DNA from: Acidimicrobiia bacterium
GTDB lineage: Bacteria > Actinomycetota > Acidimicrobiia > IMCC26256 > JAGNEX01
Length of the DNA stretch: 64,000 bases
Direction: 5' to 3'
Assembly (NCBI GenBank): GCA_020637365.1
Contig: JACJWE010000002.1
Coordinates: forward strand, 620,001 to 684,000
The notes below the pieces were generated by a model. That model was not told the DNA's origin and searched no databases. It was given only the letters and a program-made list of their open reading frames with translations. Shown piece by piece: positions 1 to 7,930 of this stretch (position 1 is its first letter; every line of letters begins with the position of its first letter). Position numbers and translations under genes: made by a program.

Positions 1-795
1 TTGTCCAGGCATCTGCTGCGCACCTTGAGCGGTGCGCCGACCCATGGTCTGTCGCTGTTGGACGATGGCTGTGGCCGCGACCAATCCGACCAGGATGAAT
101 GCCGGAATACGATCGGCTGCCGAGCCATCCGATTGAGAAGCGGCTTCCGAGAGGTTCAACACGCCAAGAAACTTCGAACCCTTGTCGAGACAGCCCGCGT
201 GATCCTCACGTGCCAACAACAAGTCGTCTTGCGTAATCGTGTTCGCCCTGCCCTCAAGCAGCGCGTACTTCTCGTTGTCGGCCGCGTCTTCACTGTCCTT
301 GAGGGCTTCGAAATCTTCGACGCTCTCAACTCCATCGGTGTCATTGGGGCGCACAACTTCCAGGACTTCAAAGCGTTGCGGAGGCGTAGCGTCTTCCATG
401 AAGGCAGCGGGAGTACCACACAATTCTTCGAACAGTGCCGAGTCGTTCGGGAGATGGGCCACCGGACCCCGAAACACCGAGTACAGGCCGATCAACAACG
501 GCAACTGGACGATCAAAGGGAGACAGCCAGATAGTGGACTGACCTTGCGCTCTTTGTAGAGCTTCATGGTCTCTTCGCTGACCTTCTGGCGGTCATCTTT
601 GTACTTCTCTTGCAGGGCCTTGATCTCGGGTTGTAGCTCCTGCATAGCTCGTGCCGAACGGGCTTGTTTGGCCGACAGCGGATACAGCAGCATGCGAAGC
701 AGCAGTGTCAACAGGATGATCGCAAATCCATAGGATGGGATCACCGAGTAAAAGAAGGCGAGGATCTGACCGATCAGGTCCTGAAACGCTCCCAT
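1..795 (-). CDS. yidC: Membrane protein insertase YidC/Oxa1 (partial, C-terminus off the window)
   Basis: YidC inserts and folds inner-membrane proteins, alone or with SecYEG. The visible 265 codons start at ATG 795 and run without a stop to the window edge, so the C-terminus is missing. A first membrane segment lies at about residues 20-41 and carries the Arg (LLLRMLLYP) expected in the hydrophilic groove. A cytoplasmic charged hairpin (45-85) follows, then a second segment (about 90-108, starting SPLSGCLPLIVQLPLL, typical of the family). An unusually long acidic extracytoplasmic loop (about 110-225) precedes a third segment (229-246) and the QQRQTM stretch typical after it. The protein is the short Gram-positive type without the large proteobacterial N-terminal domain. 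It is the last gene of the minus-strand rpmH-rnpA-yidD-yidC cluster, 5 bases after yidD. Confidence 0.95.
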   Translation of the reverse strand, partial: MGAFQDLIGQILAFFYSVIPSYGFAIILLTLLLRMLLYPLSAKQARSARAMQELQPEIKALQEKYKDDRQKVSEETMKLYKERKVSPLSGCLPLIVQLPLLIGLYSVFRGPVAHLPNDSALFEELCGTPAAFMEDATPPQRFEVLEVVRPNDTDGVESVEDFEALKDSEDAADNEKYALLEGRANTITQDDLLLAREDHAGCLDKGSKFLGVLNLSEAASQSDGSAADRIPAFILVGLVAATAIVQQRQTMGRRTAQGAQQMPGQ

Positions 796-800
796 GTCAC

Positions 801-1067
801 CTACTTTGGTTGTTCATCAGAAGATGCGCTACGGCCAGAATTGGCTTGACGCTCGGTTGGTGGGGGGACCGGGTCATATCCGTAGCTGCCCCATGGATGA
901 CAACGGCCGATTCGCCTCATCGACATCCACCCACCACGGCCGACACCGTAGACCTCGATGGCTTCTCGGGCATATTGCGAGCATGTCGGCAGATAACGGC
1001 ACCTCGGTGGACGCGTGGAACTCCACGCCTGATACCACCCGATCAGCTTTAGCGCGACGAAGCGCAC
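801..1067 (-). CDS. yidD: Membrane protein insertion efficiency factor YidD
   Basis: YidD is a small membrane-associated protein that aids YidC/Sec-dependent insertion. The 88-residue product has the family signature: an N-terminal amphipathic segment (RFVALKLIGWYQ), a CRYLPTCSQYA motif at about residues 23-33, then CHPWGSYGYDPVP near residue 57. The start at 1067 lies 19 bases inside the rnpA 3' end, so translation is probably coupled. A polar tail of about 20 residues is dispensable-looking and varies in the family. Family and order (rnpA-yidD-yidC) agree, so the call is firm. Confidence 0.93.
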   Translation of the reverse strand: MRFVALKLIGWYQAWSSTRPPRCRYLPTCSQYAREAIEVYGVGRGGWMSMRRIGRCHPWGSYGYDPVPPPTERQANSGRSASSDEQPK

Positions 1068-1378
1068 GACGCCCGCGCCGCCTCGGCGACCGAGGTTCGA
1101 AGTGCCTCAAACGGAGTATCCAAACTGGCCCGTTGAGCGATCAGCAAGTACGCCCGATCGTGAAGAAACGAGCTGCTCTCAGCCGCTACCGCGTGACGAA
1201 GGCGTCGACGAATTCGGTTCCGCTCGACGGCGTTACCCACCCGACGATTGACGGTGAAGCCGACCTGCGGCCCAGCAGTTTCGCCCAGAGGAATGGACTT
1301 CATCCAAAACCCTTCCCCTCGACGACGCGGGGCGCGGCTCAACAGGGCGAAAACGCTCCGTTGAGTGACCGACTTCAC
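1049..1378 (-). CDS. rnpA: Ribonuclease P protein component
   Basis: RnpA is the protein subunit of RNase P, which matures the 5' end of tRNAs. At 109 residues it has usual length. The RNP signature RNRIRRRLRHA lies at about residues 54-64 after a hydrophobic strand (VGFTVNRRVGNAVERN), and basic residues dominate. The start is a GTG at 1378 that shares one base with the rpmH stop codon (TAGTG), the compact rpmH-rnpA arrangement common in bacteria; its 3' end overlaps yidD. Confidence 0.95.
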   Translation of the reverse strand: MKSVTQRSVFALLSRAPRRRGEGFWMKSIPLGETAGPQVGFTVNRRVGNAVERNRIRRRLRHAVAAESSSFLHDRAYLLIAQRASLDTPFEALRTSVAEAARASCASSR

Positions 1379-1512
1379 TAGGCAGTCAAACGCCGACGGC
1401 CACGCACGCGACGCGCGCGAATGACGGCACGTCCCGAGCGGGTGCGCATCCTGGTCCGAAAGCCGTGCTTACGCTTGCGGCGACGATTGTTGGGCTGAAA
1501 CGTGCGCTTCAT
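1378..1512 (-). CDS. rpmH: 50S ribosomal protein L34
   Basis: L34 is a very basic protein of the large ribosomal subunit. The 44-residue product begins MKRTFQPNNRRRKRKHGF, the classic L34 start, and continues through RTRSGRAVIRARRVRGRRRL. A strong Shine-Dalgarno (GGAGGAGGAA) lies directly upstream of the ATG at 1512 on the minus strand. The stop overlaps the rnpA GTG by one base. It is divergent from dnaA, the standard arrangement at actinobacterial origins. Confidence 0.97.
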   Translation of the reverse strand: MKRTFQPNNRRRKRKHGFRTRMRTRSGRAVIRARRVRGRRRLTA

Positions 1513-1767
1513 GGGTTCCTCCTCCAGACGCGGCACGATCCGCAGGTACTGACGAGCGCCAGCTAGATATCTTGCGGCGTCGGTCCTGCGGCAAAATCGA
1601 GTCCGCAGGCTATCGGCCCGTACGTGGCGCTCGCAACGCGGTCGTTACCCTGTCCCTTGGCAGAGGGCTCCGGGCGTTGCTACCGTGCGGGGTCTGACTC
1701 TGGTCTGAGGTGTGGCCCACGCAAGCTGTCCCTGTGGCCCGACAAGTGTTTGTTCCGGAGGGACGTC

Positions 1768-3195
1768 GTGCACGATCGTGAAGAAATCTCGCTCGACCAA
1801 CACGAACTCTGGGGCGCCGCGAGCACCATTTTGCAAGATCGGCTCGGTTCCGCCTGGAGCACCTGGTTCGACGGTTCAGTACCAGAGAGCTTCGACCCGC
1901 AGACCCGTGTCCTGACACTCGCCGTTCCAAGCGAATACGTCCGCACTCGGATAGAGGACAAATACGCAGACCGGGTCGTCGAGGTGTTGCACCAGGTCAC
2001 CGCTGCCGACATTCGCCTCGCGCTCACCGTCAAGACCATCGGACGCGATCTCACCACCGACCCGCAACCGGCGCCACCACCGACGGCAGCCCGCGACATC
2101 CGGCCACCCGCTTCATCGCCCCCGCCCCTGTCATCGTCGATGAACACCACCGTTGAAGACCGCATCTCGATGCTGAATCCTCGCTACAGCTTCGACAACT
2201 TTGTCGCGGGTTCCTCGAATCGCTTCGCCTACGCCGCAGCGATGAACGTCGCCGAAGCTCCAGCGCGTTCGTATAACCCGCTTTTCATCTACGGCCCCGC
2301 TGGCCTGGGAAAAACACATTTGCTGCACGCCATTGCGCACCTCGTTCAGCAGGTCTACCCCTCTGTTCGGGTTCGCTATGTCACCACCGAAACATTCATG
2401 AACGAGTTCGTCGACTCGATCCGCTTCCAGAAGGCGTCCGATTTCAACCGTCGCTACCGCGAAGTCGACGTGTTACTGATCGACGATATTCAGTTCATCG
2501 AAGGTAAAGAAGGTTTTCAAGAAGCGTTCTTTCACACCTTCAACTTCCTCCATAACGCTCACAGCCAGATCGTGCTGTCATCAGACCGACCGCCGAAAGC
2601 CATCGACACGCTCGAAGCACGTCTGCGAAGTCGATTCGAATGGGGCCTGATCACCGATATTCAGCCGCCAGATCTGGAAACGCGCATGGCCATTCTCGGC
2701 CGGAAAGCAGAACTCGAAGGTTTCGACGTGCCCGAAGACGTTCGCCAGTTCATATCTGAGCGGATCACCAACAACGTTCGTGAACTCGAAGGTGCACTCA
2801 CACGTGTCGCTGCCTACTCCCGGCTCCATGGGGTACCACTCGACCGGTCCATCGCCGAACACGAGCTCTCCGACTTGATGAGTGACGATCCAGAACGACA
2901 CATCACTCCCGAACTCATCATCAACGAAGCCTCAGCGATGTTTGGCATCCAACCCGAAGAACTGATCGGTCATAGCCGCAAGCGTCAGTTTGTGACCGCT
3001 CGCCAGGTTGCTATGTATACGTTTCGCACCTTCACCGATCTCAGCTTCCCCGACATCGCCAAGCTCTTCAGCGACCGCGATCACACGACGGTGATGCACG
3101 CTGTCCGAAAGGTTGAGAGCACCATGGCCGACAACAGTCAGACCTACAACAACGTCCACGAACTATTCCGGCGCTTGAAGCAAGGCGGTGGATAG
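1768..3195 (+). CDS. dnaA: Chromosomal replication initiator protein DnaA
   Basis: DnaA binds DnaA boxes at oriC and melts the origin. I place the start at GTG 1768 because a GGAGGG Shine-Dalgarno (1757-1762) precedes it by 5 bases and the protein then begins VHDREEISLDQHELWGAA, a normal domain I; this gives 475 residues. The AAA+ domain shows Walker A GPAGLGKTH (about residues 176-184), Walker B LLIDDIQFIEG, sensor 1 (IVLSSDRPP) and the Arg region LEARLRSRFEWGL. Domain IV carries the DNA-binding signature DRDHTTVMHA near residue 438. A variable Pro/Ala/Ser linker (domain II) lies at about 110-130. The in-frame reading upstream to 1624 has no ribosome site and looks non-coding. oriC follows directly. 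Confidence 0.97.
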   Translation: MHDREEISLDQHELWGAASTILQDRLGSAWSTWFDGSVPESFDPQTRVLTLAVPSEYVRTRIEDKYADRVVEVLHQVTAADIRLALTVKTIGRDLTTDPQPAPPPTAARDIRPPASSPPPLSSSMNTTVEDRISMLNPRYSFDNFVAGSSNRFAYAAAMNVAEAPARSYNPLFIYGPAGLGKTHLLHAIAHLVQQVYPSVRVRYVTTETFMNEFVDSIRFQKASDFNRRYREVDVLLIDDIQFIEGKEGFQEAFFHTFNFLHNAHSQIVLSSDRPPKAIDTLEARLRSRFEWGLITDIQPPDLETRMAILGRKAELEGFDVPEDVRQFISERITNNVRELEGALTRVAAYSRLHGVPLDRSIAEHELSDLMSDDPERHITPELIINEASAMFGIQPEELIGHSRKRQFVTARQVAMYTFRTFTDLSFPDIAKLFSDRDHTTVMHAVRKVESTMADNSQTYNNVHELFRRLKQGGG

Positions 3196-3403
3196 CGCTG
3201 TGGATAAACAGTGGAAATTGTGGATAACTGGGTACCTAAACCGCCAATATGGGTTCTGACCCCAAAAGTTTTCAACAGTTGTGGATAGCTCTGTGGATGA
3301 ATTCAACGCCGTTTACCTGCGGTTCTTGTGATCTTCCACAATCCACAGGACCTATTACTAGAAGTTACAAATCTATGAACCTTGTGCACAACGAGGAGAC
3401 ACT
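3196..3403. other. oriC: Predicted oriC (dnaA-dnaN intergenic region with DnaA boxes)
   Basis: This 208-bp spacer between dnaA and dnaN is where actinobacteria normally keep oriC. Two perfect TGTGGATAA boxes lie at 3199-3207 and 3219-3227. One-mismatch boxes follow at 3280-3288 (TGTGGATAG) and 3292-3300 (TGTGGATGA), and a weak opposite-strand box at 3339-3347. The four good boxes share one orientation. An AT-richer stretch (3345-3380) may be the unwinding element; that is inference. The spacer is shorter and has fewer boxes than Streptomyces or mycobacterial origins. I found no box in the rpmH-dnaA spacer. Confidence 0.88.
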
Positions 3404-4498
3404 GTGAAGTTCCGCTGCGAACGCGACATGCTGACCGAAGCCATCACATCTGCTCAACGAGCCGTCACATCGAGAACCGGCGTGTTACCGGTTCTTTCTG
3501 GCTTGTTCATGCGAGCCGAAGATGGCCAGATCGAAATTGTGGGATCCGACCTGGATCTCACCATTCGAGTGAAGATCGATGCTGACGTAGATCAAGCAGG
3601 TGATGCGGTCGTATCGGCCCGCCTGCTCAGTGACATCGTTAAGCGGCTCGAACCAGGGGCTGTGTCGATCGATGTCTCACAAGACGAGGCGCGTATTTCT
3701 TCACGCCGAAGCGAGTTCACGCTCCGTACGCTGCCCGTTGGAGAATTCCCCGATCTGCCCGAACCCGAACTCGAGTTCGTCGAGATCGACGGTGACCAGT
3801 TCGCAGCAGCGATCCGGCAGGTAGCACCGTCGTCATCAAAAGACGAAGCCCGTCCGATTTTGACCGGTGTGTTGTTGGAATCGACGGATGATGGCCTTCG
3901 TCTGGTCTCGACCGACTCCTATCGGCTCGCCGTCCGGGATCTCGCAGGAACGCGAGTCCTCGAGTCGGGCAAGAACGTTCTGGTCTCGGCAAAAGCATTG
4001 GGCGAGCTTCAGCGAGCGGTGACCGAGGGCCCGATTCAGGTCGGTTTCGGCGCTGGCGACGCGTCGTTCCAGCTGGGCTCGACGACGATCCTGTCTCGAC
4101 TGATCATGGGGCAGTTCCCGGCCTACCGGAAGCTGATTCCCGAGAATCAGCCGAATCGGTTGATCCTGGAACGCGAAGCGCTCGGAGACGCCATCCGCCG
4201 GGTCAAGACCGTTGCCCAGGGACGCGACCACGTGTCGATCCGCATCGCGATGGAATCGGGACGCATAGAAATCACGGCAAGCGCTGCTGATGTTGGTGAA
4301 GCTCGTGACGAACTCGATGCGGATTTCACCGGTGAAGGCATGACCGTCGCGTTTAATCCCGACTTTCTCCTCGACGGTATCGGTGCCATCGAAACCGAAC
4401 GCGTCGTGATCGAAACGACCGACAGTCTCAAACCAGCGGTGATCATGGGCGAGGATGACTCGGAGTTTTTGTATCTCTTGATGCCGGTTCGTGGATAG
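3404..4498 (+). CDS. dnaN: DNA polymerase III beta sliding clamp
   Basis: DnaN forms the dimeric ring that tethers DNA polymerase III to DNA and recruits other repair and replication factors. The product has 364 residues, normal for the family. It starts MKFRCERDMLTEAITSAQRAV and ends with the characteristic clamp C-terminus (EFLYLLMPVRG). Three repeated clamp folds are expected and the length fits. The GTG start at 3404 has a GAGGAG site at 3393-3398. It lies directly downstream of oriC and 20 bases before the chosen recF start. Confidence 0.97.
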   Translation: MKFRCERDMLTEAITSAQRAVTSRTGVLPVLSGLFMRAEDGQIEIVGSDLDLTIRVKIDADVDQAGDAVVSARLLSDIVKRLEPGAVSIDVSQDEARISSRRSEFTLRTLPVGEFPDLPEPELEFVEIDGDQFAAAIRQVAPSSSKDEARPILTGVLLESTDDGLRLVSTDSYRLAVRDLAGTRVLESGKNVLVSAKALGELQRAVTEGPIQVGFGAGDASFQLGSTTILSRLIMGQFPAYRKLIPENQPNRLILEREALGDAIRRVKTVAQGRDHVSIRIAMESGRIEITASAADVGEARDELDADFTGEGMTVAFNPDFLLDGIGAIETERVVIETTDSLKPAVIMGEDDSEFLYLLMPVRG

Positions 4499-4518
4499 CG
4501 AGCTTGGGGAACTCATCG

Positions 4519-5622
4519 GTGTGGATCCAAGAGCTGTGGATGCGAAACGTCCGTCGTCACAGCGATCTGCACCTTGAGTTCAACGAGCGGATCACCGCAA
4601 TCGTTGGGCCAAATGCCGAGGGAAAAACCACGGTGCTCGAGGCGCTTGCGTGGTTGATTACGGGGACGTCGATTCGTCCGGTTCCCGATAGAACGCTCAT
4701 CTCGACGGGGCAGTCAGAGGCGATCATCAGGGCGCGCCTTGACGATGTGGGCCGTGAGGTCTTGATCGAGGGACAGCTTGGCTCCGGGCGGTCTCGTGTC
4801 GAGGTCAACCGTCAACCGGTCGCGCGCCGAGCAGAACTGTCAAGGGTCGTTCGCCTGACACCATTCACCCCTGACGATCTCCAGCTGGTCAAGGCCGGAC
4901 CGTCGGGACGTCGAGCATTTCTCGATCATCTGACTTCGTCGATTGCGCCCGGTGTTGGCGTGGCTCAGCGAGAGTTGGAGCGGATTCTGCGGCATCGAAA
5001 TGCCCTGCTCAAGAGCATGTCGAGGGGCGAGGCGTCCAACGATGAATTCAACACGCTCTCGATTTGGAATGATCAGTTTGTTGCGGCCAGCGGCCGGATC
5101 GTGGGAGCGCGTCTTCGACTGATTCAGATGCTCCTCGATGCTGCAGAACCGTTATACGGCGCGATCGCTGATCAACCCGCTGCGCTGACCGCCCGCTATG
5201 ACAGTGATTGGCTTGACGTCTCGTCCAGTACAGCCATTGAACAGCAGCTGTTGGCTGCGCTCGACGGAGCCTCCGATGATGAACGGAGGCGCGGCATCAC
5301 CTTGGTTGGACCTCACCGCGATGATTGGTCGCTCGCTCTCAACGGCTTGGATGCCCGGACCTGTGGTTCACAAGGTGAGCAGCGGTCCTTGGCACTGGCG
5401 CTTCGTCTCGCCGGGCATCGGGTCGTCACCGAGCTCACCGGTACGGCGCCGATCGTGCTCCTCGACGATGTCTTTTCAGAGCTCGATGACAGGCGGCGGG
5501 ACGCGTTGGTGAGGAACCTTCCCGTTGGTCAAGTGATCGTGACTTCAGCGACCGACCTTCCCGAAGACCTTCCGGTCGATCGAACCATTTGGTTGAATTC
5601 TCAGGGCGGTGAGCTCCCATGA
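4519..5622 (+). CDS. recF: DNA replication and repair protein RecF
   Basis: RecF is an ABC/SMC-type ATPase that loads RecA at gapped DNA with RecO and RecR. Visible motifs are a Walker A reading GPNAEGKTT (the usual second Gly is Ala), the ABC signature region QGEQRSLALALRLAG, and Walker B with D-loop IVLLDDVFSELDDRRRDALV. I prefer GTG 4519 because the protein then begins at the family-typical position (VWIQELWMRNVRRHSDL) and GGGGA at 4506-4510 gives reasonable spacing; TTG 4504 is an alternative that adds five residues. The stop overlaps the next start by 4 bases, so it is translationally coupled to the DUF721 gene. Confidence 0.95.
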   Translation: MWIQELWMRNVRRHSDLHLEFNERITAIVGPNAEGKTTVLEALAWLITGTSIRPVPDRTLISTGQSEAIIRARLDDVGREVLIEGQLGSGRSRVEVNRQPVARRAELSRVVRLTPFTPDDLQLVKAGPSGRRAFLDHLTSSIAPGVGVAQRELERILRHRNALLKSMSRGEASNDEFNTLSIWNDQFVAASGRIVGARLRLIQMLLDAAEPLYGAIADQPAALTARYDSDWLDVSSSTAIEQQLLAALDGASDDERRRGITLVGPHRDDWSLALNGLDARTCGSQGEQRSLALALRLAGHRVVTELTGTAPIVLLDDVFSELDDRRRDALVRNLPVGQVIVTSATDLPEDLPVDRTIWLNSQGGELP

Positions 5623-5927
5623 TCAAAGACTCCGGACACGACGACCCAATTCCTTTGAGTGAACTGATTGACGATCTACGCCTTGAGCTGGGGATTCCGG
5701 ACGAGAATGACCTCGTGTTGACAGAGGACATTTTTGCCGAGGCCATCGGGCCTGAAGTGATGCAGCGGGTCCGTTCCGTGACCGTCCACGGCGGCGTCCT
5801 CGAGGTCGAGGTCGACGACCCGGCGATTGCTTCTCTCCTGAAATATCAAGGCCAAAGCGTCGTTCGAGACGTGAATCAACGCGCTGGCCGCAAGGTGTTG
5901 GAACGGATCAAGGTACGCCATTCGTAA
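5619..5927 (+). CDS. DUF721 (DciA-like) protein
   Basis: This 102-residue protein carries a DUF721 domain, seen in the pattern of an N-terminal helix, WAE-like segment (EDIFAEAIGPEVMQRV), a strand pair (VTVHGGVLEVEVDDPAIASLLKY) and a C-terminal VLERIKVR. The DciA branch of this family loads the replicative helicase in bacteria lacking DnaC/DnaI, and its position between recF and gyrB is the conserved actinobacterial one (the Rv0004 position). The ATG overlaps the recF stop (ATGA). The helicase-loader role is inferred from family and context. Confidence 0.85.
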   Translation: MIKDSGHDDPIPLSELIDDLRLELGIPDENDLVLTEDIFAEAIGPEVMQRVRSVTVHGGVLEVEVDDPAIASLLKYQGQSVVRDVNQRAGRKVLERIKVRHS

Positions 5928-5991
5928 CCTGGTAAACTGGACGTTCCGTATGTAACAAGCAACAAGGCCACATTGGGCTGAAGAGTTTCCA

Positions 5992-7923
5992 ATGTGGGTC
6001 TTGGCGCGAAAACGCGAGGGTTGCGTGACGTACGCTGCGAAAGACATCACCGTTCTCAAAGGTCTTGATCCGGTTCGAGAGCGGCCAGGCATGTACATCG
6101 GGTCGACTGGACCCGCAGGACTTCATCATCTCGTGTACGAGGTCGTCGACAACTCCGTCGACGAAGCACTCGCTGGCTATTGCTCAGCAATCGAAGTCGT
6201 CTTGCTCGCTGACGGGGGCTGCCGGGTAACCGACAACGGTCGAGGCATTCCGGTCGGAGAACACCCCGAATATGAGGGTCAGTCAGCGGCCGAGGTTGTT
6301 CTGACGGTCCTCCACGCGGGCGGCAAGTTCGGCGGCGAGGGGTACAAGATCTCCGGCGGTCTGCACGGTGTTGGGATCTCTGTGGTCAACGCCCTGTCTG
6401 AACGCCTGGTTATACAGATCCAGCGCGAGGGGTTTGTGTGGACTCAGGAGTACTCGCGGGGGGTGCCGCTAGGACCACTCCTGCAGGGTGAAGCGTCTGA
6501 GTTGACCGGTACTCAAGTGACGTTTTGGCCCGATCCACAGATTTTTGAAGAGACCGAATTTAGGGCCCAGACGTTGCGGGAACGGCTCCGCGAGATGGCC
6601 TTTTTGACCCGTGGACTCGCCATCACCTTCGTCGACGAACGCGTCGATCCCATCGAACGTCGAACATTTCAGTTCGACGGGGGCATCATCGACTTCGTTC
6701 GCCACCTCAACAAAGCGAAAGAGGCGCTCCATGAGGAGGTCGCCTACTTCTGCGAAGAGACCGACGGAGGCGAGGTTGAGGTCGCCATGCAGTGGAACAC
6801 CGGCTACAACGACGGCATCCACTCATTCGCTAACAACATTGCGACCACCGAAGGTGGCATGCACGAAGAGGGTTTCAAAAAGGCCCTGACGAACGTCATC
6901 AATCGCTACGCCCGTGAACGCGGGCTCCTGAAGGAGAAGGATCAGAACCTCTCCGGTGACGACATTCGGGAAGGCTTGACCGCCATCGTTTCGGTCAAGC
7001 TCGCAAACCCGCAGTTTGAAGGACAGACCAAAACCAAACTCGGCAACACCGAGATGCGGTCCCAAACAGAAAAGGCGATGAACGAACACTTCGCCGACTG
7101 GTTGGGCAACCATCCCATCCCGGCCAAGAGCATTGTGACCAAAGCCATTCAAGCTTCCAGGGCGCGGATCGCTGCCCGGAAGGCACGGGAGTTGACGCGT
7201 CGAAAGTCGCTGCTCGACTCAGCGGGGATGCCGGGCAAACTCGCGGATTGCTCGACGCGGGACCGCGACGCTGGCGAGTTGTTCATCGTCGAGGGTGATT
7301 CCGCTGGAGGATCAGCGAAACAAGCCCGTGATCCCGAGTTTCAGGCGATTCTCCCGATCCGCGGAAAGATTCTGAACGTCGAACGCGCTCGCGTCGACAA
7401 GATGCTGAAGAACGAAGAGATTCAGGCGTTGATCACCGCCATCGGCGCTGGGCTTGCCGAAGAGTTCGAGATCGAAAAGATGCGGTACGGCAAGATCATC
7501 TTGCTGACTGACGCCGATGTTGACGGCGCACATATCCGCACGCTCCTGCTGACCTTCTTTTATCGGCAGATGCCCGAGATGGTCCGCGAGGGTCGTGTAT
7601 ACGTTGCCCAGCCGCCTCTCTACTCGACGCTTGTCGGCAAAGAGAAGGTGTATCTCAAGGATGAGCCCGCGCGGTTGGCTTATATGGCCGAACACCCAGG
7701 CCGCAAGCTCGAATTCGGGCGCTTCAAGGGCCTTGGAGAAATGGACTACGGCGAGCTGTGGGAGACCACGATGCGTCCCGGCGCCCGAACCCTTCTGCAG
7801 GTTTCGGTTCGCGACGCCGCTATCGCAGACGAAATGTTTTCTGTCCTAATGGGAACCGACGTCCCCGCCCGCCGCGAGTTCATCCAAGAGAACGCGCGCG
7901 AGGCTCGGTTTATCGACATCTGA
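5992..7923 (+). CDS. gyrB: DNA gyrase subunit B
   Basis: GyrB is the ATPase and TOPRIM subunit of gyrase, which introduces negative supercoils. The 643-residue product shows the GHKL ATPase domain (VLKGLDPVRERPGMYIG, then VDNSVDEAL and the ATP-lid region GGLHGVGISVVNALS). The TOPRIM motif EGDSAGGSAK lies at about 434 and the metal-binding DxDxD at 507-511 (DADVD), followed by GRFKGLGEM in the tail. ATG 5992 is used with a weak GAAGAG site; GTG 6025, preceded by GCGAGGG, is a plausible alternative and would remove 11 residues with no counterpart in typical GyrB. It is followed by gyrA after 7 bases. Confidence 0.96.
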   Translation: MWVLARKREGCVTYAAKDITVLKGLDPVRERPGMYIGSTGPAGLHHLVYEVVDNSVDEALAGYCSAIEVVLLADGGCRVTDNGRGIPVGEHPEYEGQSAAEVVLTVLHAGGKFGGEGYKISGGLHGVGISVVNALSERLVIQIQREGFVWTQEYSRGVPLGPLLQGEASELTGTQVTFWPDPQIFEETEFRAQTLRERLREMAFLTRGLAITFVDERVDPIERRTFQFDGGIIDFVRHLNKAKEALHEEVAYFCEETDGGEVEVAMQWNTGYNDGIHSFANNIATTEGGMHEEGFKKALTNVINRYARERGLLKEKDQNLSGDDIREGLTAIVSVKLANPQFEGQTKTKLGNTEMRSQTEKAMNEHFADWLGNHPIPAKSIVTKAIQASRARIAARKARELTRRKSLLDSAGMPGKLADCSTRDRDAGELFIVEGDSAGGSAKQARDPEFQAILPIRGKILNVERARVDKMLKNEEIQALITAIGAGLAEEFEIEKMRYGKIILLTDADVDGAHIRTLLLTFFYRQMPEMVREGRVYVAQPPLYSTLVGKEKVYLKDEPARLAYMAEHPGRKLEFGRFKGLGEMDYGELWETTMRPGARTLLQVSVRDAAIADEMFSVLMGTDVPARREFIQENAREARFIDI

Positions 7924-7930
7924 GGCATCT

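Noticed and set aside
1624..1767. N-terminal extension of dnaA
   Set aside because: No ribosome site, no homology to DnaA domain I; GTG 1768 has a good Shine-Dalgarno and the expected start.
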